Below, one piece after another: positions 31,626-40,215 of a DNA stretch of 64,000 nucleotides; the stretch's first letter is position 1; each line of letters opens with the position of its first letter. The DNA is taken from NCBI GenBank assembly GCA_963775875.1, contig CAVZKP010000028.1, positions 1-64,000 on the forward strand. The letters run 5' to 3'. The notes beneath the pieces are model-generated. The model was not told where the DNA came from. It worked only from the letters and a program-made list of their open reading frames with translations, and did no database searches. Made by a program: the position numbers and the translations under genes. The DNA is from AP-15 sp963775875. GTDB lineage: Bacteria; Pseudomonadota; Alphaproteobacteria; ATCC43930; CGMCC-115725.

Positions 31626-32789
31626 TCACAGAAGATGTCCGCTGCGGGTGGCTTTGGTGCGCAGATAGCGCTCATTGTGCCCGTTCGACGGGAACACATG
31701 CGGCACCCGCTCGACGACGCGGATGCCATAGCGTTGCAGCGCCGCCATCTTGTCGGGGTTGTTGGTCAGCAGGCGGATCGTGCCGAAACCCAATTGGCGC
31801 AGCATTTCCGCGGCCGGCAGGTAGACCCGCTCATCGGCGTCGAAGCCCAGCTGCTCGTTGGCGTCGAGCGTGTCGAAGCCGGCATCCTGCAGCTGGTAGG
31901 CCCGCAGCTTGTTGACGAGGCCGATGCCGCGCCCTTCCTGCGCCAGATAGAGCAGCACGCCTCCACCGGCCTGCGCGATGGTCGCGATGGCGCCGCGCAG
32001 CTGGTCGCCGCAATCGCAGCGCAGACTCGCCAGCAGATCGCCGGTAAAGCATTCCGAATGCAGCCGCACCAGCACCGGCGCCGCCGGATCGGGCGCCCCG
32101 ATCAATATCGCCAGGTGCTCGACGCCGCCATCGCCGGGCCGGAACGCGATCAGGCGAGCGTTTTCGGCGTCGGCCAGCGGCACCCGCGCCTCGGCGACAC
32201 GGGTCAAAGCGGCGGTCGCGGCATGACGCTCGAATACCGCCGCGGCATCGATCGCCGCGAGATCGCCGCGCCGGGCCAGCAGCGCCGCCTCGGCGGCGCC
32301 GACCCGCATCACCAGCGCCGCCGGCAGCAGCGAGGCGAGCTTTGCTAGGGTGACCGCGGCCAATGCCCCGCCTCTGGCGGGGACCGCCACCGGCCCCAGC
32401 CCCGGCGGCTCGGCGCCGAGCGAGGCCGCCGGATCGGCCAGATTGCGGATCACTGTCGCCGCCAATTGCGGGGCGACCGGGATCGACAATGCACCCGACA
32501 GATCCTCGCGCGGGGCAAGTCCGAGCGCCACGGCGCGCCGCCGGGTCAAAACCACGCGCGCGCGCCCTGCCGCCGTTTGGTGGAGCCGGCGCAAGTTTTC
32601 TTCGCCGACAAGTTCGGCAGCGATGGCCAGCACGCTGAGCCTGTCCTCGCGGATCAGCACCGGCTCGCCCCGGCGCAGAGCGGTGATCGCCCGGCCGAGG
32701 TCGCGGCCAGCATTGGTCTGCGCCGGCGGGCCGCCGTCGCGCGCTGCGGTCGGAATGGTCGTGAACTCGGGCACCCGCTTCTCCTTCAC
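31626..32789 (-). CDS. ribA: GTP cyclohydrolase II with degenerate N-terminal domain
   Basis: First step of riboflavin synthesis: opens GTP to a diaminopyrimidine phosphate. The C-terminal domain (residues about 200-385) has VRLHSECFTGDLLASLRCDCGDQL with the zinc ligands Cys247, Cys258 and Cys260, then AQEGRGIGLVNKLRAYQLQDAG and LLTNNPDKM. The first 190 residues are laid out like the DHBP synthase domain of RibBA, but the acidic catalytic motif (DxEDRENEGDL type) reads REDRLSVLAIAAE, so that activity is probably lost. A separate ribB must then supply the other branch. 387 residues; ATG 32789. Confidence 0.93.
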   Translation of the reverse strand: MKEKRVPEFTTIPTAARDGGPPAQTNAGRDLGRAITALRRGEPVLIREDRLSVLAIAAELVGEENLRRLHQTAAGRARVVLTRRRAVALGLAPREDLSGALSIPVAPQLAATVIRNLADPAASLGAEPPGLGPVAVPARGGALAAVTLAKLASLLPAALVMRVGAAEAALLARRGDLAAIDAAAVFERHAATAALTRVAEARVPLADAENARLIAFRPGDGGVEHLAILIGAPDPAAPVLVRLHSECFTGDLLASLRCDCGDQLRGAIATIAQAGGGVLLYLAQEGRGIGLVNKLRAYQLQDAGFDTLDANEQLGFDADERVYLPAAEMLRQLGFGTIRLLTNNPDKMAALQRYGIRVVERVPHVFPSNGHNERYLRTKATRSGHLL

Positions 32790-33092
32790 GCCGGGCGCGC
32801 ATCATATGGGGAGCCGGCCGCAGCGCCAGCAGACTTATTCGCATGGGAGCTCTCCCGACACGCTCGGGGCGAACGCCGTCCTCCCGCAGCCGATCGTCCA
32901 CAGCCTCAATTCGCCGGTAGGGCCGCCGGCAGGCCGCTGGCTGGCGCAGGCCCCGGCGATCGGCTAAGATTGGCCCGCTCGTATCGGGGATGAGACGGAT
33001 GGATCCGGCGGATAATGGCCGGCTTCGACAGCGCGGCCCGATGGTGACGCAGGAATGGCCATGCTGGTCTTCCCAACCCGGCGGGTAGGGTC
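32790..33092. other. Intergenic region, ribA/response regulator
   Basis: 303 bases between divergent starts. I see no gene, strong promoter hexamers or clear FMN riboswitch; the conserved RFN-element blocks (AGGGGCGG-like) are absent. Confidence 0.4.
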
Positions 33093-33782
33093 ATGAGGGC
33101 TGGTTGCAGGATATTGATCGTCGACGACGACAGCGCGTTGCGGCAGTCGCTCGTGGAACAATTGGAGCTCAACGAGGAGTTCGTGACCGTCGAATGCGAC
33201 TCCGGGCAACGGGCGCTAGAGATCGCCGGACACGAGCGGTTCGACGTGATTCTGCTCGATGTCGGGCTCCCCGACATGGATGGGCGGGAACTCTGCCGGC
33301 GGCTGCGCGATGCCGCGGTACAAGTGCCGATCGTCATGCTGACCGGGTCGGACAGCGATGCCGACACCATTCTCGGCCTCGATGCGGGCGCCGACGATTA
33401 CGTCACCAAGCCGTTTCGGCTGAGCGTGCTACTCGCCCGGCTGCGCGCGCATTTGCGCCAAAGCCAGCACCATGACGACGCCGAATTCACCATCGGCCCC
33501 TATACTTTCCGGCCTGGCGCCAAGCTGCTGGTCGACCCGGGCGGGCGCAAGAAGGTCAGGCTGACCGAAAAGGAGACCGCGATCCTGAAATACCTTTATC
33601 GCGCCGGCGATCGGGTGATCGGGCGCGGCACCTTGCTCGGCGAGGTGTGGGGTTACAATGCCGGGGTGACGACGCACACGCTCGAGACCCATGTCTATCG
33701 CCTGCGCCAAAAGATCGAGCGTGATCCGACCCGCGCCGAGATCCTGGTGACCGAGCCCGGCGGCTATCGCCTCGTGCCCTGA
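33093..33782 (+). CDS. OmpR/PhoB-family response regulator
   Basis: A two-component DNA-binding regulator of 229 residues. The receiver domain has the acidic pocket VDDD (10-13), phospho-acceptor Asp56 (ILLDVGLPDMDG), Thr at LTGSDSD and Lys in YVTKPFR. The C-terminal winged helix (residues about 130-229) is of the OmpR type (LTEKETAILKYLYRAGDRVIGR, LETHVYRLRQKIE). No histidine kinase is adjacent, so it is an orphan and its signal is unknown. The glycosyltransferase-like gene begins 19 bases downstream and may be in the same transcript. Confidence 0.92.
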   Translation: MRAGCRILIVDDDSALRQSLVEQLELNEEFVTVECDSGQRALEIAGHERFDVILLDVGLPDMDGRELCRRLRDAAVQVPIVMLTGSDSDADTILGLDAGADDYVTKPFRLSVLLARLRAHLRQSQHHDDAEFTIGPYTFRPGAKLLVDPGGRKKVRLTEKETAILKYLYRAGDRVIGRGTLLGEVWGYNAGVTTHTLETHVYRLRQKIERDPTRAEILVTEPGGYRLVP

Positions 33783-33801
33783 GGCGCGCCGACGCCAGCC
33801 G

Positions 33802-34749
33802 GTGAATCCGTCCGACCGCCTGTTGATCGTCAGCGGGGCGGACCGCGCCTATTTCCCGCTGTTGCGCGACACCGTGCTGTCGGTACAGGCGCAGCGCCCG
33901 GATGCGGCGATCGGCATCCTCGATGTCGGGCTCGAACCGGAGCAGCGCGCCTGGCTCGCCCGATGCGTGACTCACCTCGTCCATCCCGGCTGGGACTTCG
34001 ATTTTCCGGATCGCGAGCGCACGGCGGAGGTGCGCAAGGCGCAGTTCGCGCGACCCTTTCTGCCGCGTCATTTCCCCGGCTACGACACCTATCTGTGGAT
34101 CGACGCGGATGCCTGGCTGCAGGACTGGCGCGCTGTCGAGCTTTATGCCGCGGCCGCGGCTGGCGGCAGGCTGGCGATCGTCCCGGAGATCGACCGCGCC
34201 TATAAGCGCCACTACAAGCGGCCCAAGCTGTTCGGCTGGACTTTGGCGTGGAAGAACTATCGCGAGGCCTTCGGCTGGCGCGCCGCCGACCGGCTCGGCC
34301 GCAATCCGATGGTCAATTGCGGCGTCTTTGCCCTGCGCGGCGATGCCCCGCACTGGCAAATATGGGCGCGGATCATGGCGCAGGTGGCGCAGCGGACACG
34401 GTTTTTCTTCGCCGAGCAGACGGCGCTCAACTATGCGATCTTTGCCGAGCAACTGCCGGTCGACTTTTTGCCGGCCTATTGCAACTGGATGCCTGGCGAC
34501 GCCGCTCCCGCCTTCGACGCCGCGCGCGGCCTGTTCGTCGAGCCCTACTCGCCGCATGAGGTGATTGGCGTCATGCATCTCGCCGGCCGCGAGCAGAAGA
34601 CTCATCGCTTTCGGCTGAACCGGCTCGATGGCGGCACGATCGAGACCTCGCTGCGCTATGGCGAGAGCCGCGCCTTCGGCGACCAGCCGGCGACCGCCGT
34701 CGCCGCGCCGTCGACGGGTGGGACCGGGCTCGGCTTCACGACGACGTGA
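33802..34749 (+). CDS. Glycosyltransferase-like protein (GT8-type fold)
   Basis: A 315-residue protein. The DxD metal/nucleotide-sugar motif is in TYLWIDADAWLQDW. Further features such as NCGVFALRGDAPHW and the later FFAEQTALNYAIF resemble GT8-type transferases and related 'protein with DAD motif' families. No signal peptide or membrane helix is visible, so it should be cytoplasmic. Donor and acceptor are unknown. The start is GTG 33802. Position behind an orphan response regulator suggests joint expression. Confidence 0.65.
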   Translation: MNPSDRLLIVSGADRAYFPLLRDTVLSVQAQRPDAAIGILDVGLEPEQRAWLARCVTHLVHPGWDFDFPDRERTAEVRKAQFARPFLPRHFPGYDTYLWIDADAWLQDWRAVELYAAAAAGGRLAIVPEIDRAYKRHYKRPKLFGWTLAWKNYREAFGWRAADRLGRNPMVNCGVFALRGDAPHWQIWARIMAQVAQRTRFFFAEQTALNYAIFAEQLPVDFLPAYCNWMPGDAAPAFDAARGLFVEPYSPHEVIGVMHLAGREQKTHRFRLNRLDGGTIETSLRYGESRAFGDQPATAVAAPSTGGTGLGFTTT

Positions 34750-34850
34750 ACGGAATTTTCGATTTGGATTACCGTATTTTAAGTTTTCAGCTTCTCGCCG
34801 AGCCGCCTGTTCAATAGTCTCCGCCGCCGATGCAAGCCAGGGAGGAAAGT

Positions 34851-35279
34851 ATGCGTCAGCTGCGAGTTTTGGTTTTCGGGGTTTTTGCCCTGTGTCTCGT
34901 CGGTGGTGCGGCCCAGGCCGCGACAAAAATCTTCAAGGCGACCCTCAACGCCGCCAGCGAGGTTCCGCCGACCACCAGCACCGGCACCGGCGCTGCGACG
35001 GTGACGCTCGATACGGCTACGATGAAAGTGACCTGGGACGTGACCTATTCGGGGCTGAGCGGCCCGGCGATGGCGGCCCATATTCATGGCCCGGCAGACC
35101 CGGGACAGAATGCGCCGGTGGTGGTTCCGTTTAAAGTCAAGGCCAGCCCGATCAAAGGCTCGAAGATCTTGACCGCCGCGCAGGTCGCCGACCTCGAAGC
35201 CGGAAAGTATTACGTCAACATCCATACTGCGGCGAATAAGGGTGGGGAAATACGCGGCCAGCTGATGCCGGCTCAATAA
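34851..35279 (+). CDS. CHRD-domain secreted protein
   Basis: A 142-residue exported protein. Residues 1-24 are a signal peptide (LRVLVFGVFALCLVGGAAQAA). The rest is a CHRD domain: FKATLNAASEVPPT.STGTGAATVTLD, MAAHIHGPA, and KYYVNIHTAANKGGEIRGQL at the end. The domain is named after animal chordin; bacterial copies are small secreted proteins of unclear role. ATG 34851 follows GGAGG. The AT-rich stretch at 34750-34800 probably holds its promoter. Confidence 0.9.
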   Translation: MRQLRVLVFGVFALCLVGGAAQAATKIFKATLNAASEVPPTTSTGTGAATVTLDTATMKVTWDVTYSGLSGPAMAAHIHGPADPGQNAPVVVPFKVKASPIKGSKILTAAQVADLEAGKYYVNIHTAANKGGEIRGQLMPAQ

Positions 35280-35735
35280 CCCGCCATCGCCCCGATAGCG
35301 CCCGCCGGCGCGGCGACCCCGAGTCGGCCCGGCGGGCGATGCGCGGGGCGATGCATGGCAGCGAGCGCGCGTAACTGGCTCTAAGGTGGAACTTCCTCGC
35401 CTTGGCCGGAGCGGCTTGCGGCAGGATTAATGCGGGGCGCGCGCAATCGATAGGATCGCGGTCGATCGCATCCCCGCAGCGAAGCGCCGCACCGCCGATT
35501 GCTGATCCGACCTTCCCGCCACGATCCGTCAGCCGATGTCCAGTCGGGATCCGGCGCGGTTCCCCGATCGCCGGCCGGAGCTAAGTCGAAGCGCTTTGCT
35601 TGGCCGCTTGGAACTTAGCGATCGCCCGAGCGGTTTACGATTGCCGTCACTGGCGAAGCAATCCCACCGCCGCGTGAAGCCTGCCTCTCGGTGACTGCCA
35701 GGGTACACAGCGACAGACCGAGGGGCCTCTAAACC
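35280..35735. other. Intergenic region without a visible gene
   Basis: 456 bases, mostly GC-rich. A short plus-strand open frame near 35402 has no ribosome-binding site or family likeness. The right end presumably carries the promoter of the glycosyltransferase operon. Confidence 0.5.
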
Positions 35736-36821
35736 ATGAGGATTGCGCAGGTTTCGCCTTTATACGAGAGCTGCCCGCCGCAATTGTACGGCGGGACCGA
35801 GCGGGTGGTTTCGCATCTGACCGAAGAACTGGTGCGCCAGGGACACCACGTCACCCTGTTTGCCAGTGGGGATTCGCAGACTTCGGCGGTTCTTCATTCG
35901 CCGTGCGAAACGGCCCTTCGCCTCGATCCGAAATGCCAGGACCCGATCCCCTATCACTTGATCATGTTGAACCGGATCGCGCGCCAGGCCAATAATTTCG
36001 ACATTATTCATTTCCATGCAGACTTCCTGCATTTTCCGATATTCGCCCGCTCCCGCAGCAAGACCTTGACGACGTTGCACGGGCGGCTCGACCTGCCGGA
36101 CCTGCCGCCACTGCTGCGCGAATTCCCAACGATGCCCCTGGTCTCGATCTCGAACGCGCAGCGCGCCCCGGTCCCGTGGGCGAACTGGTCCGGCACGGTC
36201 TATCATGGGCTGCCCCCCGATCTTTACGCCCCGGGCTGCGGCGAGGGTGGCTATCTCGCCTTTATCGGCCGTATCAGCCCGGAAAAGGGGCCGGAGCGCG
36301 CGATCGAGATCGCCCGCCGCGCGGGGGTGCCGCTGATCATGGCGGCCAAGGTCGACAAGGTCGACCAGCTCTACTACAAGGCCAAGGTCGAGCCGCTGCT
36401 CGACGATCCGCTGATCGAATTCATCGGCGAAATCGGCGACGACGAGAAAGGTGCGTTTTTGGGCGATGCGATGGCGCTGTTGTTTCCGATCGATTGGGCC
36501 GAGCCGTTCGGCCTCGTCATGATCGAGGCGATGGCGAACGGGACGCCGGTGATCGCTTTTGGGCGCGGTTCGGTGCCTGAAATTGTCGAGGACGGCGTGA
36601 CCGGCTTTATCGTCGCCAATGTCGAGGCGGCGGTGGCGGCGATCCCACGGGCCAGGGCGCTCGATCGCAAACTGATCCGGCGCCGCTTCGACGAACGCTT
36701 CTCGGCCGAGCGGATGGCGGGCGATTACTTGGCTTTGTATGCGGAATTGCTGCGCGGCGCCGGAGATCAGCAGCCGATAGCCGGCGCCGCCACGGCAAAC
36801 CAAGCGCGCGACGCCGCGTGA
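35736..36821 (+). CDS. Glycosyltransferase family 4 protein
   Basis: A 361-residue GT-B fold transferase. The N-terminal domain has the acceptor-side glycine loop YGGTERVVSHLTEELVRQGHHVTLFASG. The C-terminal domain has YLAFIGRISPEKGPERAI, the typical start of the nucleotide-sugar half, and EPFGLVMIEAMANGTPVIAFGRGSVPEIVEDG with the E-x7-E donor motif. Sugar and acceptor are unknown. The stop overlaps the GTG start of the debranching enzyme-like gene, so the two are coupled. This pairing recurs in alphaproteobacteria and suggests a shared role in glucan or osmolyte metabolism. Confidence 0.9.
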   Translation: MRIAQVSPLYESCPPQLYGGTERVVSHLTEELVRQGHHVTLFASGDSQTSAVLHSPCETALRLDPKCQDPIPYHLIMLNRIARQANNFDIIHFHADFLHFPIFARSRSKTLTTLHGRLDLPDLPPLLREFPTMPLVSISNAQRAPVPWANWSGTVYHGLPPDLYAPGCGEGGYLAFIGRISPEKGPERAIEIARRAGVPLIMAAKVDKVDQLYYKAKVEPLLDDPLIEFIGEIGDDEKGAFLGDAMALLFPIDWAEPFGLVMIEAMANGTPVIAFGRGSVPEIVEDGVTGFIVANVEAAVAAIPRARALDRKLIRRRFDERFSAERMAGDYLALYAELLRGAGDQQPIAGAATANQARDAA

Positions 36822-39022
36822 TCGCCGCCGATACCCCGGCCACGCGGTCGGAAGCACGGCCCGCGGCCGACGAGGCCTCGCGTTTCTCGATCGAGTCGAG
36901 CGCGCCGTTTCAGGAACGCCGGCCCCGCACCTTGAAGCAGGGGCATACCTTTGCCGTGTTCAACCCGCGCGGCGATATCGTGGCATCCGAGGGCAGTCGT
37001 GACGGCATCTACCACCACGACACCCGTTTCCTGTCACGGCTCGAACTGCGCCTCAACGACTCGCCGTTGTTGCTGCTCAGTTCGAACGTCCAGGAAGATA
37101 ACGTCGTTCTGGCGGTGGATCTGACCAACCCGGATCTCGGCCGCGCCGACGGGGCCGCGCTGCGGGGCGAACTGATCCACGTCAACCGGCGCAAATACAT
37201 CTGGCAGAATTGCTGCTACGAGCGGTTGCTGGTGAATAATTTCGATGTCGTCGCCCATGATCTGACCCTGAGCATCGGCTTTGGCGCCGATTTTGCCGAT
37301 TTGTTCGAGGTACGCGGGCAAAAGCGGTCGAGACGCGGCCGGCGCTGGGTCGAACGGGGCTCGAACGCTGCGGTGGCGCTGCACTATCTGGGGCTGGACG
37401 AGGTCGAGCGTATCACCAGGCTCAGCTTCGAACCGGCGCCGACCCGGCTCGATGACGACAATGCGCGGTTTGAGCTGTCGCTCGGTCCGGGCGAGGCGAG
37501 GGGCTTGGTATTAAAGATTGCCTGCGATGATCCCGCTGCCGACACCGGTCTTGGCCTACGCTTCTACAGCGCGCTGCGCCTGGCGCGCCGGGCGATGCGC
37601 GCGTCGAGCGGGCGCGCCGCCAGCCTCGAAAGCTCGAACTCGGTGCTCAACGAATTGGCGCGGCGTTCGGTCGCCGATCTTTACATGCTGGTGACCGATA
37701 CCGATCAGGGCCCCTATCCCTTTGCCGGCATCCCGTGGTTCAGCACCGTTTTCGGCCGCGACGGGATCATCAGCGCGCTGTTTGCGCTGTGGATCGACCC
37801 GATGGTGGCCAAGGGAGTGCTCAAATTTCTCGCCGCGATGCAGGCGGGACAGGTCGATCCCGAGCACGATGCCGAACCCGGCAAGATCCTGCACGAAATG
37901 CGCGACGGCGAGATGGCGCGGCTGGGCGAGGTGCCGTTCTCGCGCTACTACGGCAGCGTCGATGCGACCCCGCTCTTCGTCATGCTGATGGGGGAATATT
38001 TCCAGCGCACCGGCGATCTCGAAACGGTCCGGGCATTGTGGCCGAATGTCGAAGCGGCGCTGCGCTGGTGCGACACCTATGGCGACCCGGACGGCGACGG
38101 ATTTGTCGAATATTATCATAAAAACGCCAATGGCCTGGTCAATCAGGGGTGGAAGGACTCGCAGGATGCGATCTTTCACCAGGATGGCCGCCTGGCCGAG
38201 GGCCCGATCGCGCTGTGCGAGGTGCAGGGCTATGTCTACGCCGCCAAGCAGCATGCCGCCCTGCTGGCGGTGGCATTAGGCCGGCCGCAGGTGGCCGCCG
38301 CCTTGGCGCAGCAGGCGCAAACCTTGCGCGAAAAATTCGAAGCTGCGTTCTGGTGCGAGGAGCTGTCGACTTATGCGCTGGCGCTAGACGGGGCGAAAAA
38401 CCCTTGCCGGGTCGTCGCCTCGAATGCCGGGCACGCGCTGCTGACCGGGATCGCGGCGCCAGACCGCGCCGCCCGGGTCGCCGAAACCCTGCTCGGCATG
38501 GCCTGCTTTTCCGGCTGGGGAGTGCGCACCGTCGCGGTGTCGGCGGCGCGGTACAACCCGATGTCGTATCACAACGGCTCGGTCTGGCCGCACGACAACG
38601 CGCTGATCGCGCTGGGTCTCGCCCGCTACGGGCTCAAATCGGGGGTGCTGAGGATCTTCAAGGGTCTGTTCGAGGCCGCCGGATACATGGATCTGCGGCG
38701 ACTGCCCGAATTGTTCTGCGGTTTTCCCTGGCGCAAGCTCAACGCGCCGACCCTTTATCCGGTGGCGTGCAGCCCGCAGGCCTGGGCGAGCGCCGCGTTC
38801 TTCGCGGTGGTTCAGGCGAGCCTGGGCCTCGGGTTCGACCGCGCCGCCGGCGGAATCCGGTTCGACCGTCCGGTGCTGCCCGATTTTGTCGACGAGCTTC
38901 ACCTGCGTGGCCTGCAAGCCAGGAATGGCGCGGCCGACGTGCTGCTGCGTCGCCATGGCGACGAGGTCGCGGTCACCATCACCCGGCGGCAGGGCGAGGT
39001 GCCGATCCTCGTCTCGCACTGA
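36818..39022 (+). CDS. Amylo-alpha-1,6-glucosidase-like (glycogen debranching-type) protein
   Basis: A 734-residue cytoplasmic protein of the COG3408 group. The N-terminal beta domain (residues about 25-240) carries GDGIYHHDTRFLSRLELRL-type motifs. The C-terminal alpha6/alpha6 barrel has GIPWFSTVFGRDGIISAL (general-acid region), FVEYYHKNANGLVNQGWKDSQD (second acidic residue) and YHNGSVWPHDNALIA. Members are annotated as glycogen debranching enzymes, but many act on unknown glucans or sucrose-like substrates. The start is GTG 36818 inside the end of the preceding gene, so translation is coupled. No other glycogen gene is nearby. Confidence 0.88.
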   Translation: MIAADTPATRSEARPAADEASRFSIESSAPFQERRPRTLKQGHTFAVFNPRGDIVASEGSRDGIYHHDTRFLSRLELRLNDSPLLLLSSNVQEDNVVLAVDLTNPDLGRADGAALRGELIHVNRRKYIWQNCCYERLLVNNFDVVAHDLTLSIGFGADFADLFEVRGQKRSRRGRRWVERGSNAAVALHYLGLDEVERITRLSFEPAPTRLDDDNARFELSLGPGEARGLVLKIACDDPAADTGLGLRFYSALRLARRAMRASSGRAASLESSNSVLNELARRSVADLYMLVTDTDQGPYPFAGIPWFSTVFGRDGIISALFALWIDPMVAKGVLKFLAAMQAGQVDPEHDAEPGKILHEMRDGEMARLGEVPFSRYYGSVDATPLFVMLMGEYFQRTGDLETVRALWPNVEAALRWCDTYGDPDGDGFVEYYHKNANGLVNQGWKDSQDAIFHQDGRLAEGPIALCEVQGYVYAAKQHAALLAVALGRPQVAAALAQQAQTLREKFEAAFWCEELSTYALALDGAKNPCRVVASNAGHALLTGIAAPDRAARVAETLLGMACFSGWGVRTVAVSAARYNPMSYHNGSVWPHDNALIALGLARYGLKSGVLRIFKGLFEAAGYMDLRRLPELFCGFPWRKLNAPTLYPVACSPQAWASAAFFAVVQASLGLGFDRAAGGIRFDRPVLPDFVDELHLRGLQARNGAADVLLRRHGDEVAVTITRRQGEVPILVSH

Positions 39023-39064
39023 GGCGACCGGCGCGAAACAAGCTCAGGGATCGGCGCAGCGCGG

Positions 39065-39805
39065 TCAGAAACCGACGCCCAGCCTGGCCACCGCCGGGCC
39101 GAAATAGGCCTGCGGTTGGGAGGGCCGCTCGCCGAGCGAGTGCTCCTCGCGGCTGACGCAGCTGCTGGTTCCGCGGAAAACCACCTGCCAATTCGCCGCT
39201 TTCGGCAAGGCGTCGAGCAGGCACTGATCGAAAAACGTATAGGTCCGCTCGGCTTGACAGCCGAAGGAGGGCCGGTCCCGGCTCGCCGCGGTCAGGATGA
39301 TGCGGTTGGGTTTATCCATTGTCCCGGCGGCAAAGCCGCCAGTGTAGCAGCCCGAGACGATGACCACCGTCGGCACCGCGGCACAGCCGCGCGACAGCGC
39401 CTCGCCGAGTTCCTCCGGACGCAGCGCCCGGTCGGACCGGGCGAGCCACAATCCCGCGTTGTGCTCGCCATGCGACGTCAGAAAAACCAGGCAGCGGTCG
39501 CCGGCACGCGCCGGCAGATCGGCGATGCGCCGCAGCAGTTTCTCTGCGGTTGCCGGCTCGACCCCGCGGCGGATCTCGGCAGGGCTGGCGCTCAGCCGGT
39601 AAATGTTGGCAACCGGCACGCCCGATGCGATCAGCCGCCGCGCCAGCGCGCGGGTGGCGTCGTCGAATACCGGCTGGGCGTCGTCCCCGGCGGCGAGCAC
39701 GGCCTGCCACCGGCCGACGGGCGGGGCCGCCGACGCGCCGCAGCAGGCCAGCAGCATCAGGGCCAGAAGACCGGCCGACGCCCCGCCAAAGATCCTGGAC
39801 CTCAT
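39065..39805 (-). CDS. Caspase/legumain-fold (peptidase C13-like) lipoprotein
   Basis: About 246 residues from ATG 39805. The N-terminus is a lipoprotein signal (LLALMLLAC, lipobox cysteine), placing the protein at a membrane facing the periplasm. The cysteine-protease dyad of the caspase-haemoglobinase fold is present: His in FLTSHGEHN and Cys in VIVSGCYTGGF, each after a hydrophobic strand. It resembles the bacterial C13-like family. The substrate is unknown. It is convergent with the debranching-type gene and divergent from the GYD gene. Confidence 0.8.
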   Translation of the reverse strand: MRSRIFGGASAGLLALMLLACCGASAAPPVGRWQAVLAAGDDAQPVFDDATRALARRLIASGVPVANIYRLSASPAEIRRGVEPATAEKLLRRIADLPARAGDRCLVFLTSHGEHNAGLWLARSDRALRPEELGEALSRGCAAVPTVVIVSGCYTGGFAAGTMDKPNRIILTAASRDRPSFGCQAERTYTFFDQCLLDALPKAANWQVVFRGTSSCVSREEHSLGERPSQPQAYFGPAVARLGVGF

Positions 39806-39921
39806 CGCACCCAGCCTCCGCACTCGCCCGCATTTCGTGCTATGTTGGGCTATTCCGGTAAAGGTTACAAACCGCTATGGCGCTCGTCGAGAAGCGCCGC
39901 ATCAGCAAAGGGAGGGATGTC

Positions 39922-40215
39922 ATGCCAACTTATATCATGCTCGCCAATTGGACCGATCAGGGCGCGCAAAAGGCCAAGGAATTGCCACGCCGGGTCGACA
40001 CCGCCAAAAAAGCGCTGGTCGACATGGGTGGCGAGTTCAAGAGCTTTTACATGACGATGGGCGATTACGATCTGATCGCGGTCTACGAGGCTCCCGACGA
40101 CGCGGTGGCGGCGCGCTTTACCTTGCTGCTCGGCATGCAGGGGACGGTGCGGACCAAAACCTTGAAGGCGTTTCCCGAGGCGGCCTATCGCCAGATCATC
40201 GCCTCGCTCGGCTAA
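39922..40215 (+). CDS. GYD-domain protein
   Basis: A 97-residue protein of the GYD family, named after a Gly-Tyr-Asp motif, here GDYDLIAVYEAPDD. The fold is a ferredoxin-like dimeric alpha/beta barrel. No biochemical function is established. ATG 39922 has GGAGGG at good spacing; the in-frame upstream ATG 39877 is less likely. Its stop overlaps the emrB stop on the other strand by four bases. Confidence 0.88.
   Translation: MPTYIMLANWTDQGAQKAKELPRRVDTAKKALVDMGGEFKSFYMTMGDYDLIAVYEAPDDAVAARFTLLLGMQGTVRTKTLKAFPEAAYRQIIASLG

Noticed and set aside
32790..33092. FMN riboswitch before ribA
   Set aside because: The conserved RFN-element segments are not found on the ribA strand.
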